DNA of 64,000 nt from Roseibium sp. MMSF_3544 (GCF_030732845.1 NZ_JASHKA010000005.1:248001-312000); one strand, 5' to 3'; counted from the first letter of the stretch, positions 10,994 to 23,556 are shown. Program-made: numbers and translations. Notes: generated by a model from the letters alone, not told the origin.

Positions 10994-13834
10994 ATGAGTT
11001 CTTCTTTGGCTGACCAGGACAACAGCACCCCTTCAGACGGTTTGCCGTCCGATATCAAACCGGTCTCCATCGTCGATGAAATGAAGCGCAGCTATCTCGA
11101 TTACGCCATGAGCGTGATCGTGTCCCGTGCGCTTCCCGACGTGAGAGACGGCCTGAAACCGGTTCACCGACGCATTCTCTATTCGATGCACGAAAACGGC
11201 TATGAGTGGAACAAGCCGTATCGAAAATCCGCGCGTGTCGTCGGCGATGTCATGGGTAAATATCACCCACATGGCGATAGTGCGATCTATGACGCCCTGG
11301 TGCGTATGGCGCAGGATTTCTCACTGCGTCTGCCGCTGATCGACGGGCAGGGCAATTTCGGTTCTGTTGACGGTGATCCTGCCGCAGCCATGCGTTACAC
11401 CGAATGCCGCCTTGAAAAGGTTGCCCATAAACTCTTGGACGATATCGACAAGGAAACCGTCGATTTCCAGGAAAACTACGACAACTCGGAAAGCGAACCG
11501 GTCGTTTTGCCGGCGAAATTTCCGAACCTTCTCGTCAACGGTGCCGGCGGTATTGCCGTCGGCATGGCGACCAATATCCCGCCACACAATCTGGGCGAAG
11601 TGATCGATGCAGCCATCGCTGTCATGGAAAACCCGGCAATGACGCTCGGCGAGCTCATGGAAATCGTGCCTGGACCCGATTTCCCGACGGGTGCCATGAT
11701 TCTTGGCCGTTCTGGTATCCGCAATGCCTATGAGACGGGTCGCGGTTCGATCGTGATGCGGGCAAAGGTCGATATCGAGGAAGTCCGCAAAGACCGCAAC
11801 GCCTTGATCGTCACGGAGATTCCCTACCAGGTCAACAAATCGACCATGATCGAGAAGATCGCTGAACTTGTGCGCGACAAGCGCATCGAGGGGATCTCCG
11901 ACATTCGCGACGAAAGCGACCGGTCTGGCATGCGCGTCGTGATCGAACTGAAGCGCGACGCAGTGCCTGATGTTGTGCTCAACCAGCTCTATCGCTTCAG
12001 CCAGCTGCAAACGTCGTTCGGCGCAAACATGGTTGCATTGAATGGCGGTAAACCGGAACAGCTCAATCTGTCCGACATGCTGCGCGCCTTCGTTGCCTTC
12101 CGTGAAGAGGTTGTGCAGCGCCGGACGCGTTATCTCCTCAAGAAAGCACGAGACCGGGCTCACATATTGGTCGGCCTCGGCATTGCGGTCGCAAATATTG
12201 ACGAAGTCATTCACCTGATCCGAACCGCACCCGATCCGGCAACTGCACGGGCGCAGTTGATGGAGCGAGACTGGCCGGCGCGCGACGTCGAGCCGCTGAT
12301 CCGGCTGATCGACGATCCTCGCCATCAGGTGCAGGAGGACGGCACTTACAAGCTGTCCGAGGAACAGGCCCGGGCCATCCTGGACCTGCGTCTGCAGCGC
12401 CTGACGGCTCTCGGCCGCGACGAAATCGACGATGAGCTGAAAAAGATCGGTGCGGAGATTTCCGACTTTCTGGACATTCTGCGCTCACGTGCACGCATCC
12501 AGGACATTGTCCGGAGCGAGATGCTGGAAATCAAGGAAGAGTTCGCAACGCCGCGCCGCACGGAGATCGTCGAGGGTGGTGCCGATTTTGACGACGAAGA
12601 CCTGATCCAGCGCGAAGACATGGTCGTGACCTTCTCACATGGCGGTTACATCAAAAGGGTGCCCCTTGCGACCTACCGGGCACAGCACCGTGGCGGCAAG
12701 GGCAGAGCCGGCATGGCGACGAAGGACGAGGATTTCGTCACGCGTCTCTTCGTTGCCAATACGCACACGCCCGTTCTGTTCTTCTCCTCGCGCGGCATCT
12801 GTTACAAGATGAAGGTCTGGCGATTACCGTTGGGTGGGCCCACGTCCCGCGGCAAGGCACTTGTCAACATGTTGCCTCTCGAACAGGGCGAACAGATCAC
12901 CTCCATCCTGCCATTGCCGGAAGACGAGGACAGCTGGGCCAATCTCGACGTGATGTTCGCAACCGTGCGCGGCACGGTTCGCCGCAACAAGCTCTCCGAC
13001 TTCGTGAATATCAACCGTAACGGCAAGATTGCGATGAAGCTGGAGGAAGGCGACGGCATCGTCGGGGTGGACACCTGTTCGGAGCACGCCGATGTCATGC
13101 TGACGACGAATTCCGGTCAATGTATCCGCTTCCCGGTGACCGATGTCCGCGTGTTTGCGGGACGGAACTCCGTCGGCGTTCGCGGTATCCGCCTTGCTGA
13201 TGAAGATCGGGTCATTTCGATGCAGATCCTGCATCACATTGACGTAGACGCCGAGGAAAGGGCTGCGTATCTGAAACTCTCCCGCGCCATGCGCGGCGAA
13301 GCTGACGAAAACGGCAACGGGGCCGATGAAGACGGCGTCGTCGCGGGTGATTTGCCGCAGGAACGCTATGCACAGATGAGCGCAGCGGAACAGATCATCC
13401 TGACGGTATCAGAAAACGGCTACGGCAAACGGACATCGTCGTTTGAGTACCGGGTGACAGGACGCGGTGGCAAAGGCATTACAGCTATGGCCGTGAACGA
13501 CCGAAACGGTGGATTGGTTGCATCGTTCCCGGTCGAGGAGAGCCACCAGATCATGCTGGTAACCGATGGGGGGCAGTTGATCAGATGCCCGGTCGACGGG
13601 ATCCGCATCGCCGGAAGAGCCACTCAGGGCGTGATTGTCTTCAAGACCGCTTCCGACGAGAAGGTCGTGGCCGTTGAAGGCATTTCGGAAGTTGAGGATG
13701 AAGAAGACCTTTCCGGCGAAGAGCAGGAAGGGACTGAAATCAGCGGCGATGCAGCCGGAGATGCGGACGGCAGTGGCCCGTCTTCAGATGAAGGAAATGA
13801 CGGAGACGGCGAAACCGGGGATTCCGAGACCTGA
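10994..13834 (+). CDS. gyrA: DNA gyrase subunit A
   Basis: 946 aa, ATP-dependent negative supercoiling together with GyrB. Catalytic Tyr135 is in AMRYTE. The quinolone-resistance region [16 protein letters not shown] carries the susceptible-type Ser96 and Asp100 (E. coli Ser83 and Asp87). The C-terminal beta-pinwheel follows, with an alphaproteobacterial insertion of about 35 acidic residues (near [15 protein letters not shown]). It ends in a highly acidic tail of about 45 residues rich in Glu, Asp, Gly and Ser. The ATG at 10994 has only a weak, distant AGAGG upstream. Confidence 0.97.
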   Translation: MSSSLADQDNSTPSDGLPSDIKPVSIVDEMKRSYLDYAMSVIVSRALPDVRDGLKPVHRRILYSMHENGYEWNKPYRKSARVVGDVMGKYHPHGDSAIYDALVRMAQDFSLRLPLIDGQGNFGSVDGDPAAAMRYTECRLEKVAHKLLDDIDKETVDFQENYDNSESEPVVLPAKFPNLLVNGAGGIAVGMATNIPPHNLGEVIDAAIAVMENPAMTLGELMEIVPGPDFPTGAMILGRSGIRNAYETGRGSIVMRAKVDIEEVRKDRNALIVTEIPYQVNKSTMIEKIAELVRDKRIEGISDIRDESDRSGMRVVIELKRDAVPDVVLNQLYRFSQLQTSFGANMVALNGGKPEQLNLSDMLRAFVAFREEVVQRRTRYLLKKARDRAHILVGLGIAVANIDEVIHLIRTAPDPATARAQLMERDWPARDVEPLIRLIDDPRHQVQEDGTYKLSEEQARAILDLRLQRLTALGRDEIDDELKKIGAEISDFLDILRSRARIQDIVRSEMLEIKEEFATPRRTEIVEGGADFDDEDLIQREDMVVTFSHGGYIKRVPLATYRAQHRGGKGRAGMATKDEDFVTRLFVANTHTPVLFFSSRGICYKMKVWRLPLGGPTSRGKALVNMLPLEQGEQITSILPLPEDEDSWANLDVMFATVRGTVRRNKLSDFVNINRNGKIAMKLEEGDGIVGVDTCSEHADVMLTTNSGQCIRFPVTDVRVFAGRNSVGVRGIRLADEDRVISMQILHHIDVDAEERAAYLKLSRAMRGEADENGNGADEDGVVAGDLPQERYAQMSAAEQIILTVSENGYGKRTSSFEYRVTGRGGKGITAMAVNDRNGGLVASFPVEESHQIMLVTDGGQLIRCPVDGIRIAGRATQGVIVFKTASDEKVVAVEGISEVEDEEDLSGEEQEGTEISGDAAGDADGSGPSSDEGNDGDGETGDSET

Positions 13835-13859
13835 TACGGAAACCGTCTTCTAAAACGAC

Positions 13860-13893
13860 AACAGCGGCCAGGGTGGAACCTGAGCCGCTGTTT
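13860..13893 (+). terminator. Hairpin terminator after gyrA
   Basis: Perfect 9-bp inverted repeat AACAGCGGC / GCCGCTGTT, 15-nt loop, followed by TTTGCCGTTT. The T tract is short, so the terminator is weak or bidirectional. It lies between gyrA and the oppositely oriented 13929-14342 gene. Confidence 0.55.
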
Positions 13894-13928
13894 GCCGTTT
13901 ACGGGGAGTAGTTTGGAGGTAGTCTAAT

Positions 13929-14342
13929 TCAGTTGGTGGTCGGGAACCGTGCGAGAATGGTTTCGTTTACGCTCGGTGCCTTCTGTTCGACAGTAACGAA
14001 GGAAACGTTACGAACCTTGTTGGCGCCAGTCAGCGAGGCTGCACATTCTTCGCTCCAAGCACCCCATGCCTGGGCGTCGCAAGAAGCGGAAGTCTTTGAA
14101 ACCGCGACGCGATCGGACTTGGTGGTCGCCAGACCCTGGGTTGCCAGACTGGTGAGGCCTTCAGCCTGCGAAGCATTGCTCGGATGCATGCTCATCATGC
14201 CGGCGGCGATCATCGTCAGAAGTGCCAGAACAAAAATGGCTGCCATTTTGAAATGAACGGCCGGGTCTTTGGCTTTGGCCTGAATAGCAAAGGACGGCGC
14301 CTTGTTGCTGGCGGTCGGGTTGGATGTAACGTAGCTCCTCAT
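13929..14342 (-). CDS. Small membrane-anchored protein, function unknown
   Basis: 137 aa: a polar N-terminus of about 30 residues, one transmembrane helix (about 33-53, AAIFVLALLTMIAAGMMSM) and a periplasmic domain holding the pattern CDAQAWGAWSEEC. A similar Cys-x-Ala-Gln-x-Trp...Cys pattern is known to me from hypothetical proteins of Rhizobiales, where the two cysteines could form a disulfide. A good AGGAAA precedes the ATG at 14342. Function unknown. Confidence 0.72.
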   Translation of the reverse strand: MRSYVTSNPTASNKAPSFAIQAKAKDPAVHFKMAAIFVLALLTMIAAGMMSMHPSNASQAEGLTSLATQGLATTKSDRVAVSKTSASCDAQAWGAWSEECAASLTGANKVRNVSFVTVEQKAPSVNETILARFPTTN

Positions 14343-14493
14343 GATTCTGTTTCCTGCTCACACCTTGTTTTCGATGAACTCACCTTGGACCATTGCTGAA
14401 AAGACTTATGTGATGTCGGTCACACAATGTCGCGCAGGCATAAAAATCCAGAATTGCCGGGTGTTTTCCTTGTGACCCGCCTGAAGGCAGAGT

Positions 14494-15012
14494 ATGGAAA
14501 TGGCCATGACACGTATTGCGCTTTATCCCGGATCGTTTGACCCGGTCACTAACGGCCACATGGATATTTTGCATCAGGCGCTTGCTCTTGCCGACAAGGT
14601 CGTGGTTGCCATCGGCATCCATCCCGGCAAGACCCCCTTGTTCACATTCGAAGAGCGTCTCGATCTCATTCATGAATCTGCTCGGGCAGAATACGGTGCC
14701 CAAGAAGCAGAGCGGATCGAAGTGATTTCCTTTTCAAACCTGGTCATCGACACGGCGCGTCAGCAGGGGGCGGCGTATCTGGTCCGCGGTCTGAGGGACG
14801 GGACAGATCTTGACTATGAAATGCAGATGGCTGGCATGAATGGTACCTTGGCGCCCGATATCAGGACGGTTTTTCTGCCGGCCTCTCCAAATGTGCGCCA
14901 CATCACGGCCACCTTGGTAAGGCAAATCGCCAAAATGGGCGGAGAAATCTCCGCGTTCGTTCCGGAACCTGTCGCAGAACCGCTGCGATTGCGTGCACGA
15001 CCGGACAATTGA
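14494..15012 (+). CDS. coaD: Phosphopantetheine adenylyltransferase CoaD
   Basis: Penultimate step of coenzyme A synthesis: 4'-phosphopantetheine + ATP to dephospho-CoA. 172 aa; nucleotidyltransferase motifs [15 protein letters not shown] (T/HxGH type) and [15 protein letters not shown], plus the adenylate-binding loop [16 protein letters not shown]. The ATG at 14494 is favoured by GAAGG 7 nt upstream. In-frame ATGs at 14500 and 14506 would remove only two to four residues and match the usual family N-terminus MTRIALYPG. Confidence 0.96.
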   Translation: MEMAMTRIALYPGSFDPVTNGHMDILHQALALADKVVVAIGIHPGKTPLFTFEERLDLIHESARAEYGAQEAERIEVISFSNLVIDTARQQGAAYLVRGLRDGTDLDYEMQMAGMNGTLAPDIRTVFLPASPNVRHITATLVRQIAKMGGEISAFVPEPVAEPLRLRARPDN

Positions 15013-15050
15013 AAGCCAATTTTCTCTGACCTGAACTTTAGGAGTCCCCA

Positions 15051-15590
15051 GTGTCACGAATTCTTGCAGTTTGCGCCGTTCTGGCGTCGTTTCTATTGCT
15101 TCCCGCCGTTTCAAGTGCCCAGGGCACTGATGCTGAAAATACCCTCTACCTGGATCTGAAGGACGGCCGTGTCGTGATCCAGCTTCGCCCGGACCTTGCA
15201 CCGAACCATGTTGAGCGCATCAAGAAACTGACGCGCGATGGCTTCTATGACGGCATCGTCTTTCACCGGGTGATCGATGGCTTCATGGCGCAGACCGGTG
15301 ACCCGACCGGGACCGGTATGGGTGGTTCGGAAGAACCGGATCTTGCTGCCGAGTTCTCGAATGCTCCGTTCAAGCGCGGAACGCTTGGTATGGCCAGAGC
15401 GGCCAGTCCGAACAGTGCAAACTCTCAGTTTTTTATCATGTTCGCGGATGGCGACTGGCTGAACGGGCAGTACACCGTGTTCGGTGAAGTCGTTGACGGC
15501 ATGGACGTGATCGACAAGATCACCCGCGGTGAGCCACCCGCAAACCCGGACAAGATCGTCAAGATGCAGGTTGCGGCAGACGCCCAGTAA
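15051..15590 (+). CDS. Secreted cyclophilin-type peptidyl-prolyl isomerase
   Basis: 179 aa with an N-terminal signal peptide (about 1-24, ending VSSAQG), so it is periplasmic. Cyclophilin core with FYDGIVFHRVIDGFMAQTG and NSANSQFFIMFADGDWLNG. GTG start at 15051, supported by AGGAGT at 15040-15045. Catalyses cis-trans isomerisation of Xaa-Pro bonds during folding of exported proteins. A cytosolic paralogue follows 44 nt downstream, a tandem pair typical of Rhizobiales. Confidence 0.93.
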   Translation: MSRILAVCAVLASFLLLPAVSSAQGTDAENTLYLDLKDGRVVIQLRPDLAPNHVERIKKLTRDGFYDGIVFHRVIDGFMAQTGDPTGTGMGGSEEPDLAAEFSNAPFKRGTLGMARAASPNSANSQFFIMFADGDWLNGQYTVFGEVVDGMDVIDKITRGEPPANPDKIVKMQVAADAQ

Positions 15591-15634
15591 GCCAAGTACC
15601 GCACAGCCCCAAATAATGACCCAAGGAGACAGAA

Positions 15635-16108
15635 ATGGCTGAAATCAAGGATGCCGAAAACACCCTTCTCATGGAAACGAGCAAGGGACCGATCGTGATT
15701 GAAATGAAACCGGATCTTGCGCCGGGACATGTTGCCCGCATCAAGGAACTCGTGCGCGACGGATTTTATGACGGCATCGTCTTTCATCGGGTCATCGATG
15801 GTTTCATGGCTCAGACCGGATGCCCTCAAGGCACCGGCACCGGCGGTTCAGGCCAGAAACTCCAGGCTGAATTCAGCCAGGAAAAGCACGTACGCGGCAC
15901 TTGCTCGATGGCCCGGGCGATGGATCCGAATTCCGGCGACAGCCAGTTCTTTATCTGCTTCACCGATGCTCCGTGGCTCGATGGCCAGTACACCGTTTGG
16001 GGTCAAGTGATCGACGGCATGGACAACGTTGACCAGATCAAACGCGGGGAGCCCGTGGTTGATCCGGACAACATTGTTTCGCTGAAAGTGGCCGCGGACG
16101 CGGAATAA
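15635..16108 (+). CDS. ppiB: Cytosolic cyclophilin-type peptidyl-prolyl isomerase
   Basis: 157 aa, no signal peptide. Cyclophilin core FYDGIVFHRVIDGFMAQTG is identical to that of the preceding paralogue over 19 residues, indicating a tandem duplication with one copy keeping a secretion signal. The substrate-site sequence SGDSQFFICFTDAPWLDGQY is present. AAGGAG precedes the ATG. Likely co-transcribed with the secreted copy, ending at the hairpin at 16131. Confidence 0.93.
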   Translation: MAEIKDAENTLLMETSKGPIVIEMKPDLAPGHVARIKELVRDGFYDGIVFHRVIDGFMAQTGCPQGTGTGGSGQKLQAEFSQEKHVRGTCSMARAMDPNSGDSQFFICFTDAPWLDGQYTVWGQVIDGMDNVDQIKRGEPVVDPDNIVSLKVAADAE

Positions 16109-16130
16109 CTCTGCTTTTCAGACACTTAGA

Positions 16131-16163
16131 CGGCGCGGAAATCTTTCCGCGCCGCTTTGCTTT
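16131..16163 (+). terminator. Hairpin terminator after ppiB
   Basis: 10-bp perfect stem CGGCGCGGAA / TTCCGCGCCG with ATCT loop, followed by CTTTGCTTTG. The T-rich stretch is interrupted, so strength is uncertain. Confidence 0.65.
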
Positions 16164-16249
16164 GCGCCGTGTGCAACGCGTGTTGACCTAGCTAGCAACG
16201 GCCTATATGAGCCGACCATCCCATAACAACTGGACAAATCTGTAACGCC

Positions 16250-17323
16250 ATGCGCGTCGACGAATTCGATTTTGACCTGCCGAATGAACGCATTGCCTTG
16301 CGGCCGATCCGTCCGCGCGATGCGGCTCGCATGCTCGTGGTCAAGCCGGGACATGAAAACCCGCTTCAAGACAAAGGGGTACGTGACTTACCGGCATTGC
16401 TGCAGCCGGGGGATGCGCTTGTTTTCAACGATACCAAAGTCATCCCGGCCCATCTGGAAGGTCATCGACTGCGCGGAGACATAAAGGCGAACATTACTGC
16501 AACGCTTCATTTGCGCGAAGCGCCTGATCGGTGGCGAGCCTTCGCGCGGCCGGCCAAGAAGCTGAAGGTCGCAGACAAGCTGATTTTTGAAAGTGCGGAC
16601 GCCCGCCTGACAGCGACGGTGACCGAGAAATTCGAGGGTGGTGAAGTTGTCCTGGTATTCGACCAGACCGGCGCGGATCTCGATATTGCCATTGCGTCGG
16701 TCGGCCACGTCCCGCTTCCACCCTATATCGCTCACAAGCGCGGCGAGGATGAACAGGACCGTCAGGACTATCAGACCATCTTTGCAGAAAAAGAGGGCGC
16801 AGTCGCAGCACCCACGGCCGGATTGCATTTTACTCCGGAGTTGCTGGCGGCTTTGGGGGAGCGGGGTATAGAGCAACACCGCGTAACCCTTCATGTCGGT
16901 GCCGGTACGTTCCTTCCTGTGAAGGCGGATGACACCTCAGACCACAAGATGCATGCGGAATGGGGCGAGATCTCCGAAGCGACTGCCGAAGCCTTGTTGG
17001 CTGTCAGGGCAAGGGGAAACAAGGTCGTCAGTGTCGGGACGACTTCTTTGAGAATCCTGGAAAGCGCGGCACAAAAGAATGGGACGATCTCGCCATTTCG
17101 AGGCGAAACGTCGATCTTTATCACGCCAGGTTACCGGTTCCGGGCGATCGATGCCCTGATGACCAACTTCCATTTGCCCAGATCGACACTCTTCATGCTG
17201 GTGTCTGCACTGTCCGGACTTGAAACCATGCACGGCGCTTACTCTCACGCAATCGGGAATCAATACCGTTTTTACAGTTATGGCGATGCTTCGCTGCTGT
17301 TTCCCGCGCCAACCGGTCAATAG
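16250..17323 (+). CDS. queA: tRNA preQ1(34) S-adenosylmethionine ribosyltransferase-isomerase QueA
   Basis: Transfers the ribosyl part of SAM to preQ1 in tRNA wobble position 34, giving epoxyqueuosine. 357 aa, usual size. Family features: [20 protein letters not shown] at the N-terminus, [30 protein letters not shown] and [11 protein letters not shown]. tgt starts 8 nt after its stop, so the two consecutive queuosine steps are encoded together. The Shine-Dalgarno of queA itself is poor. Confidence 0.96.
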   Translation: MRVDEFDFDLPNERIALRPIRPRDAARMLVVKPGHENPLQDKGVRDLPALLQPGDALVFNDTKVIPAHLEGHRLRGDIKANITATLHLREAPDRWRAFARPAKKLKVADKLIFESADARLTATVTEKFEGGEVVLVFDQTGADLDIAIASVGHVPLPPYIAHKRGEDEQDRQDYQTIFAEKEGAVAAPTAGLHFTPELLAALGERGIEQHRVTLHVGAGTFLPVKADDTSDHKMHAEWGEISEATAEALLAVRARGNKVVSVGTTSLRILESAAQKNGTISPFRGETSIFITPGYRFRAIDALMTNFHLPRSTLFMLVSALSGLETMHGAYSHAIGNQYRFYSYGDASLLFPAPTGQ

Positions 17324-17331
17324 AGGACAAG

Positions 17332-18483
17332 ATGAGCGACTCCCAGAAGAGCTTCGGATTCCGGCTGATTGCGACTGATGGAACTGCCCGGCGTGGTGAA
17401 ATCACGACGCCACACGGGATTGTCAGGACACCTGCCTTCATGCCAGTGGGGACCCAGGCAACCGTCAAAGCCATGTATCCTGGTCAGGTTCGTGAAGCCG
17501 GTGCGGATGTGGTCCTCGGCAATACCTATCACCTCATGCTCCGCCCGACCGCCGAACGCGTCGACAGACTGGGTGGATTGCATACATTCATGAACTGGCC
17601 ACACACGATCCTGACTGACAGTGGCGGATTTCAGGTTATGTCGCTCGCACAATTGCGCAAGTTGGACGAAGACGGCGTCCGTTTTCAAAGTCATATCGAT
17701 GGCCAGAAATATCACCTCACACCTGAAAGATCTGTCGAGATTCAGGGGCTGCTAGGCTCCGATATCCAGATGCAGCTTGACGAGTGTATCAAGTTGCCCA
17801 ATCCGAGGGACGAGATTCAAAGGGCGATGGAATTGTCGCTGCGATGGGCAGAACGTTCCAGAAATCAGTTCGAAGCGATGGGCGGCCCGGCAAAGGGGCA
17901 GGGGCTCTACGGCATTGTCCAGGGCGGCGATCAGCCCGACCTGCGCATCCGTTCAGCAGAAGAACTCTCAAAAATGCCGTTTGAAGGGTACTCCGTCGGT
18001 GGGCTTGCTGTTGGAGAGCCGCAGGAAGTCATGTTGCGGATGCTGGACATCACGACACCCGTCATGCCGTCTGAAAAGCCCAGATATCTCATGGGCGTCG
18101 GAACGCCGGATGACCTTTTGGAAAGCGTCAAACGCGGTATTGACCAGTTCGACTGCGTGATGCCGACCCGGGCCGGCCGGCACGGTCTTGCTTACACGCG
18201 ATACGGCAAGGTGAATTTGAAGAACGCAAGGCACCAGGATGATCCGCGTCCCCTCGACGAAGAGAGCGCCTGTCCTGCCGCAAGCACCTATAGCCGAGCC
18301 TACCTGCACCATCTGGTCCGCACCGGAGAGGGGCTTGCAGGCATGCTGCTGACCTGGAACAACATCGCCTATTACCAGCAGCTCATGCAGGGCATGCGGG
18401 ACGCTATTGAAGCAGGCCGGTTCGAAGCCTTTTATGCTCAAACGAAAGAGGACTGGGCGCGGGGCGACATCCCGGCGCTGTGA
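17332..18483 (+). CDS. tgt: tRNA-guanine transglycosylase Tgt
   Basis: Exchanges guanine 34 of GUN-anticodon tRNAs for preQ1. 383 aa TIM barrel with [30 protein letters not shown] and the catalytic-region MPTRAGRHG. The canonical zinc site C-x-C-x2-C...H (E. coli C302, C304, C307, H333) aligns here to Ser312, Cys314, Ala317 and Asn343, so three of the four ligands are missing although the flanking YSRAYLHHL and TWNN are conserved. I believe other Rhizobiales Tgt proteins look similar, so this is probably lineage-wide, not a defect. AGAGGA precedes the ATG. Confidence 0.95.
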   Translation: MSDSQKSFGFRLIATDGTARRGEITTPHGIVRTPAFMPVGTQATVKAMYPGQVREAGADVVLGNTYHLMLRPTAERVDRLGGLHTFMNWPHTILTDSGGFQVMSLAQLRKLDEDGVRFQSHIDGQKYHLTPERSVEIQGLLGSDIQMQLDECIKLPNPRDEIQRAMELSLRWAERSRNQFEAMGGPAKGQGLYGIVQGGDQPDLRIRSAEELSKMPFEGYSVGGLAVGEPQEVMLRMLDITTPVMPSEKPRYLMGVGTPDDLLESVKRGIDQFDCVMPTRAGRHGLAYTRYGKVNLKNARHQDDPRPLDEESACPAASTYSRAYLHHLVRTGEGLAGMLLTWNNIAYYQQLMQGMRDAIEAGRFEAFYAQTKEDWARGDIPAL

Positions 18484-18490
18484 GGTTTAT

Positions 18491-18925
18491 CTAGGCAGCA
18501 AACCCGTCAGATTTGGTGAGATAACACCCTGAAATCCGCCAGCTGCCATCTTCCTGTTTCTCAAAGCTGTAGAGTGCCAACCAGTTCTGTCCTTTCGGTC
18601 CCGTGACGTAGACTTCCTGCGTCGGCCCGAATTGGGTCATCTTCGATTGGCCGAAGGTCACGTTGCTTGGGTTGTAAACCGGTTGGTATCCCTGACGGAC
18701 CATTTCCATAAAAATTTCAGGTGTTTGAAAGCGTTTCTGAAGCGAGTTCGTGGCGAATGAAAACGCCTGGTTGGCATTTCCGGAAGCAAATGCGCTCATT
18801 TGGTTTTTGATGATGCTTTGAAAGGCCTGACTGTCCAGAGAATCGTCTGCCTTGACCGAGCCAAGTGAGAGAGAAAAGGCAATGCCGGCCGCAGCCGCTG
18901 TTTTCAAGAAAAGACCCTTCATCAT
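18491..18925 (-). CDS. Secreted DUF4864-like protein
   Basis: 144 aa with a Sec signal peptide (MMKGLFLKTAAAAGIAFSL, cleavage near GSVKA). The mature domain of about 120 residues resembles the DUF4864 fold, with IIKNQMSAFASGNANQAFSFA and FEKQEDGSWRISGCYL near the C-terminus, an NTF2-like pattern. The ATG at 18925 has AGAGG eight bases upstream; the open frame continuing to 19042 is not signal-peptide-like. Converges with tgt, 7 nt apart. Function unknown. Confidence 0.75.
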   Translation of the reverse strand: MMKGLFLKTAAAAGIAFSLSLGSVKADDSLDSQAFQSIIKNQMSAFASGNANQAFSFATNSLQKRFQTPEIFMEMVRQGYQPVYNPSNVTFGQSKMTQFGPTQEVYVTGPKGQNWLALYSFEKQEDGSWRISGCYLTKSDGFAA

Positions 18926-19382
18926 CTTCAGCACCTCTTTCCGTAATGTCGCAAAAGTATACGCTGAAAACCGCGACCCGGATCTAAAGTCCACGTGAAT
19001 ATCCACGAGTGGATCGTTCAGAAAAACCAATGGCCTGCGCAAATGAGCGAGATAATTTCTAAGTTACACGGCTAATGAAAAAAGCATAGCCGGAGAATTT
19101 GTTCGCAATTTCAATGTCTCAGGCGTCGCCGTAGAAATTGGCAGCAGCATTGCCGGCGCGACTTTCAATAAAAAAGCGACGGGAACAACGAGCAATAAGC
19201 CGCGCTGGAAGGCTCGAGACATGAAGCAGCGTTCCTGTCAGAAATATCAATATGTGAAGAATCAATAATAGCGTGGCGAGGACCGGAAATTGGCCAATTA
19301 GCGCCACGGTATGTCACATTCGAGAACCGGGCATGGCCGTCCGGTTCTCCTAAGAAGCCTGAAACAAATCCCTTGGTTCGCC
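18926..19382. other. Gene-free 457-base stretch between galU and the DUF4864-like gene
   Basis: No convincing coding region. Short hydrophobic frames on the minus strand here lack a ribosome binding site. It holds the 9-bp hairpin at 19322-19349 and presumably the promoter of the DUF4864-like gene; no clear -35/-10 pair could be singled out. Confidence 0.6.
19322..19349 (-). terminator. Inverted repeat behind galU
   Basis: Perfect 9-bp stem GAGAACCGG / CCGGTTCTC with a 10-nt loop, 33 bases after the galU stop. No T tract follows on either strand, so a Rho-independent role is doubtful; it may protect the 3' end. Confidence 0.4.
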
Positions 19383-20276
19383 TTACTCGGCGGCCTGAGG
19401 TTGCCGGATCATTTCTTCCATGAACGGAACAAGGTCCTGCGCAAGGTTCGGGTCGTCCATCCCAAAGGCGATGTTCGCGCTCAGGAACCCGGACTTGCTG
19501 CCGCAATCATAACTGCGGCCCTCGAACTTGAGAGAGGCAAACCCCTGATTGGACATGAGGGAGAGCATGCTGTCGGTCAGCTGGATCTCACCGCCGGCGC
19601 CTTTGCCCTGGCTTGACAGGAGTTCGAAGATTTCCGGCTGCAAGATGTATCGTCCGGTAATCATCAGGTTGGATGGAGCAGTACCGGGTGCCGGCTTTTC
19701 AACCATGTTGGAGATACGGCTCGCGTTTTCGTTGATCGTCTCTGCCAGTTCCACAATGCCATACTGGTGGGTCTGATCCTCCGGCACTTCTTCCACAGCG
19801 ATGATGTTGCCGCCGGTCTGCTCGTAGAGTTCGACCATCTGCCTCAGGCAGCTCACCTTGGACTTGATGATCACATCGGGAAGCAGGATCGCAAACGGCT
19901 CATCGCCGATGATATCGCGTGCGCACCAGATCGCGTGACCAAGACCCAATGGGGCCTGCTGACGGGTAAAGCTCGTTGATCCGGGTTGCGGCCGATGCTT
20001 TTCAAGAAGTTCAAGGGCTGCAGATTTGTTACGCGATTTCAGCGTGTCTTCGAGTTCGTACGCGACATCGAAATGGTCTTCAATGACGTGTTTGTTTCGG
20101 CCCGTCACAAAGACAATGTGTTCGATCCCCGCGGCGCGCGCCTCATCGACAACATATTGAATGATGGGTCGGTCCACGATCGTCAGCATTTCTTTTGGTA
20201 CGGCCTTTGTCGCCGGAAGGAAACGAGTTCCGAGACCGGCAACAGGCAATACGGCTTTGCGAATGGGTTTGTTCAT
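19383..20276 (-). CDS. galU: UTP-glucose-1-phosphate uridylyltransferase GalU
   Basis: Makes UDP-glucose for polysaccharide and glycolipid synthesis. 297 aa from the ATG at 20276, which has GGAAGG at suitable distance; the upstream part of the frame (to 20327) is not conserved-looking. Nucleotidyltransferase signature AVLPVAGLGTRFLPATKAVPKEM, then VDRPIIQYVVDEA, ALPFGLGHA-type region LGLGHAIWCA, and FEGRSYDCGSKSGF near the C-terminus. Complete. Confidence 0.95.
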   Translation of the reverse strand: MNKPIRKAVLPVAGLGTRFLPATKAVPKEMLTIVDRPIIQYVVDEARAAGIEHIVFVTGRNKHVIEDHFDVAYELEDTLKSRNKSAALELLEKHRPQPGSTSFTRQQAPLGLGHAIWCARDIIGDEPFAILLPDVIIKSKVSCLRQMVELYEQTGGNIIAVEEVPEDQTHQYGIVELAETINENASRISNMVEKPAPGTAPSNLMITGRYILQPEIFELLSSQGKGAGGEIQLTDSMLSLMSNQGFASLKFEGRSYDCGSKSGFLSANIAFGMDDPNLAQDLVPFMEEMIRQPQAAE

Positions 20277-20658
20277 TTCAGGCCTTCCAAATGTAACTGT
20301 CGGGGGATATGGGCCCCATCTGTTCATGATTGGACGAAAGGGACAATAAACTCAGGGTTCTGAAGCGGTAGTTTCGAGACGAGCGCTTCCCGGGTTGCGC
20401 AGGCGATAACAATCCAAAACGATGACCTTTAGTGATATATCTTGCTGCATGTGCGAAGCAAAGATGAAACTCCGGCGGAAAAGTGGCGTCCGGTGTCGGT
20501 CTCTCTGCCTTAAATCGATTTAAAAGAACTTTCGGCAGCTGCTAATCGGACTGTTGCAGCCTGCTGAAAAGAACGGTATGGAACACGCAATTTTGCTGCG
20601 GGGCAAAACCTGTGAAGGGTTAGGGCGGTAAGTTCCGTCCAGGAATACAAGGTGACGA
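20277..20658. other. Divergent intergenic region galU/kdsA
   Basis: 382 bases without a supported gene. It must contain both divergent promoters. The notable element is a perfect 14-bp palindrome TTAAATCGATTTAA at 20511-20524, a possible operator. Confidence 0.6.
20511..20524. promoter_or_regulatory. Perfect 14-bp palindrome upstream of kdsA
   Basis: TTAAATCGATTTAA reads identically on both strands and lies about 135 bases before the kdsA start. It could be a regulator binding site. No known box is matched with certainty. Confidence 0.3.
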
Positions 20659-22912
<2,254 letters not shown>

Positions 22913-22943
22913 TCGAAGCCGGTTGTTTCGATCTTGGCAAGGA

Positions 22944-22972
22944 GCCTCGCGGAAACGCGGGGCTTTTCTTTT
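22944..22972 (+). terminator. Rho-independent terminator after eno
   Basis: 8-bp stem GCCTCGCG / CGCGGGGC (one G-U pair), GAAA tetraloop, then TTTTCTTTTG. Classical form. Confidence 0.85.
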
Positions 22973-23016
22973 GAGTTTCAGCAGTCATCCAGATTGAAAT
23001 GGTCGCAATTGCTAGC

Positions 23017-23556
23017 CTAGCGCACGCCTAGGTCAATCGCCCGGTTGATTTCGATGCCCCTGTTCGCCGCGTGATAAGTCGGAAACGGCAAACGGTTTGA
23101 CGTCACGATTTCGCGGCGAAGCCACTCTCGCTCCTCCAACTGATGCAATGACGTCGACAAGGCCCGATCGGTGATCGGCGCCAGGTCAGACTTGATGATT
23201 GAAAAGCGCCGTGGGGATGCCGTGAGTGCCAGGATCGGCACCGTCCAGCTCCGGCGTAGCAACGCAAATTCTCGGTCATCTGGAACTGCTTTCACGATCC
23301 TGCTTGCGATTGCGGCAGCTTCTACACCTTGCGGGGTCAGGCGGAATTCCGGCCGCAGTGGATGTCCGTGACCCGGGTTTCTTTCCAAAAAACCAAGCTC
23401 GACAAGATGGTCCAGGCTCGAAGCAAAGGACGTACGGCTTGCACTTGTTGCAGCAAGCAGGGGTGCCTGACGTCCAGGCATGCCTTCATGCATCAGGGCC
23501 AGGATATTCAACGACCACGCACGGGACGTAAGCTTGACAAGCGACTTAATGTCCAT
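23017..23556 (-). CDS. HxlR-type transcriptional regulator with two winged-helix domains
   Basis: 179 aa. Two winged helix-turn-helix units in tandem: residues about 1-85 (SRTSFASSLDHLVELGFLERN) and about 95-179 (RRSWTVPILALTASPRRFSI, ALSTSLHQLEEREWLRRE), the second giving the HxlR pattern. Most HxlR proteins have one such domain and dimerise, so this is a fused form. Divergent from the VOC protein gene with only 40 bases between, where a 6-9-6 inverted repeat sits; it probably controls that gene and itself. Confidence 0.8.
   Translation of the reverse strand: MDIKSLVKLTSRAWSLNILALMHEGMPGRQAPLLAATSASRTSFASSLDHLVELGFLERNPGHGHPLRPEFRLTPQGVEAAAIASRIVKAVPDDREFALLRRSWTVPILALTASPRRFSIIKSDLAPITDRALSTSLHQLEEREWLRREIVTSNRLPFPTYHAANRGIEINRAIDLGVR

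Noticed and set aside
11321-12325. 334-aa minus-strand frame inside gyrA
   Set aside because: Antisense shadow of a conserved gene; typical artefact of GC-rich codon usage.
19119-19307. 62-aa frame with a hydrophobic N-terminus behind galU
   Set aside because: GTG start without any Shine-Dalgarno; the hydrophobic stretch alone is not enough.
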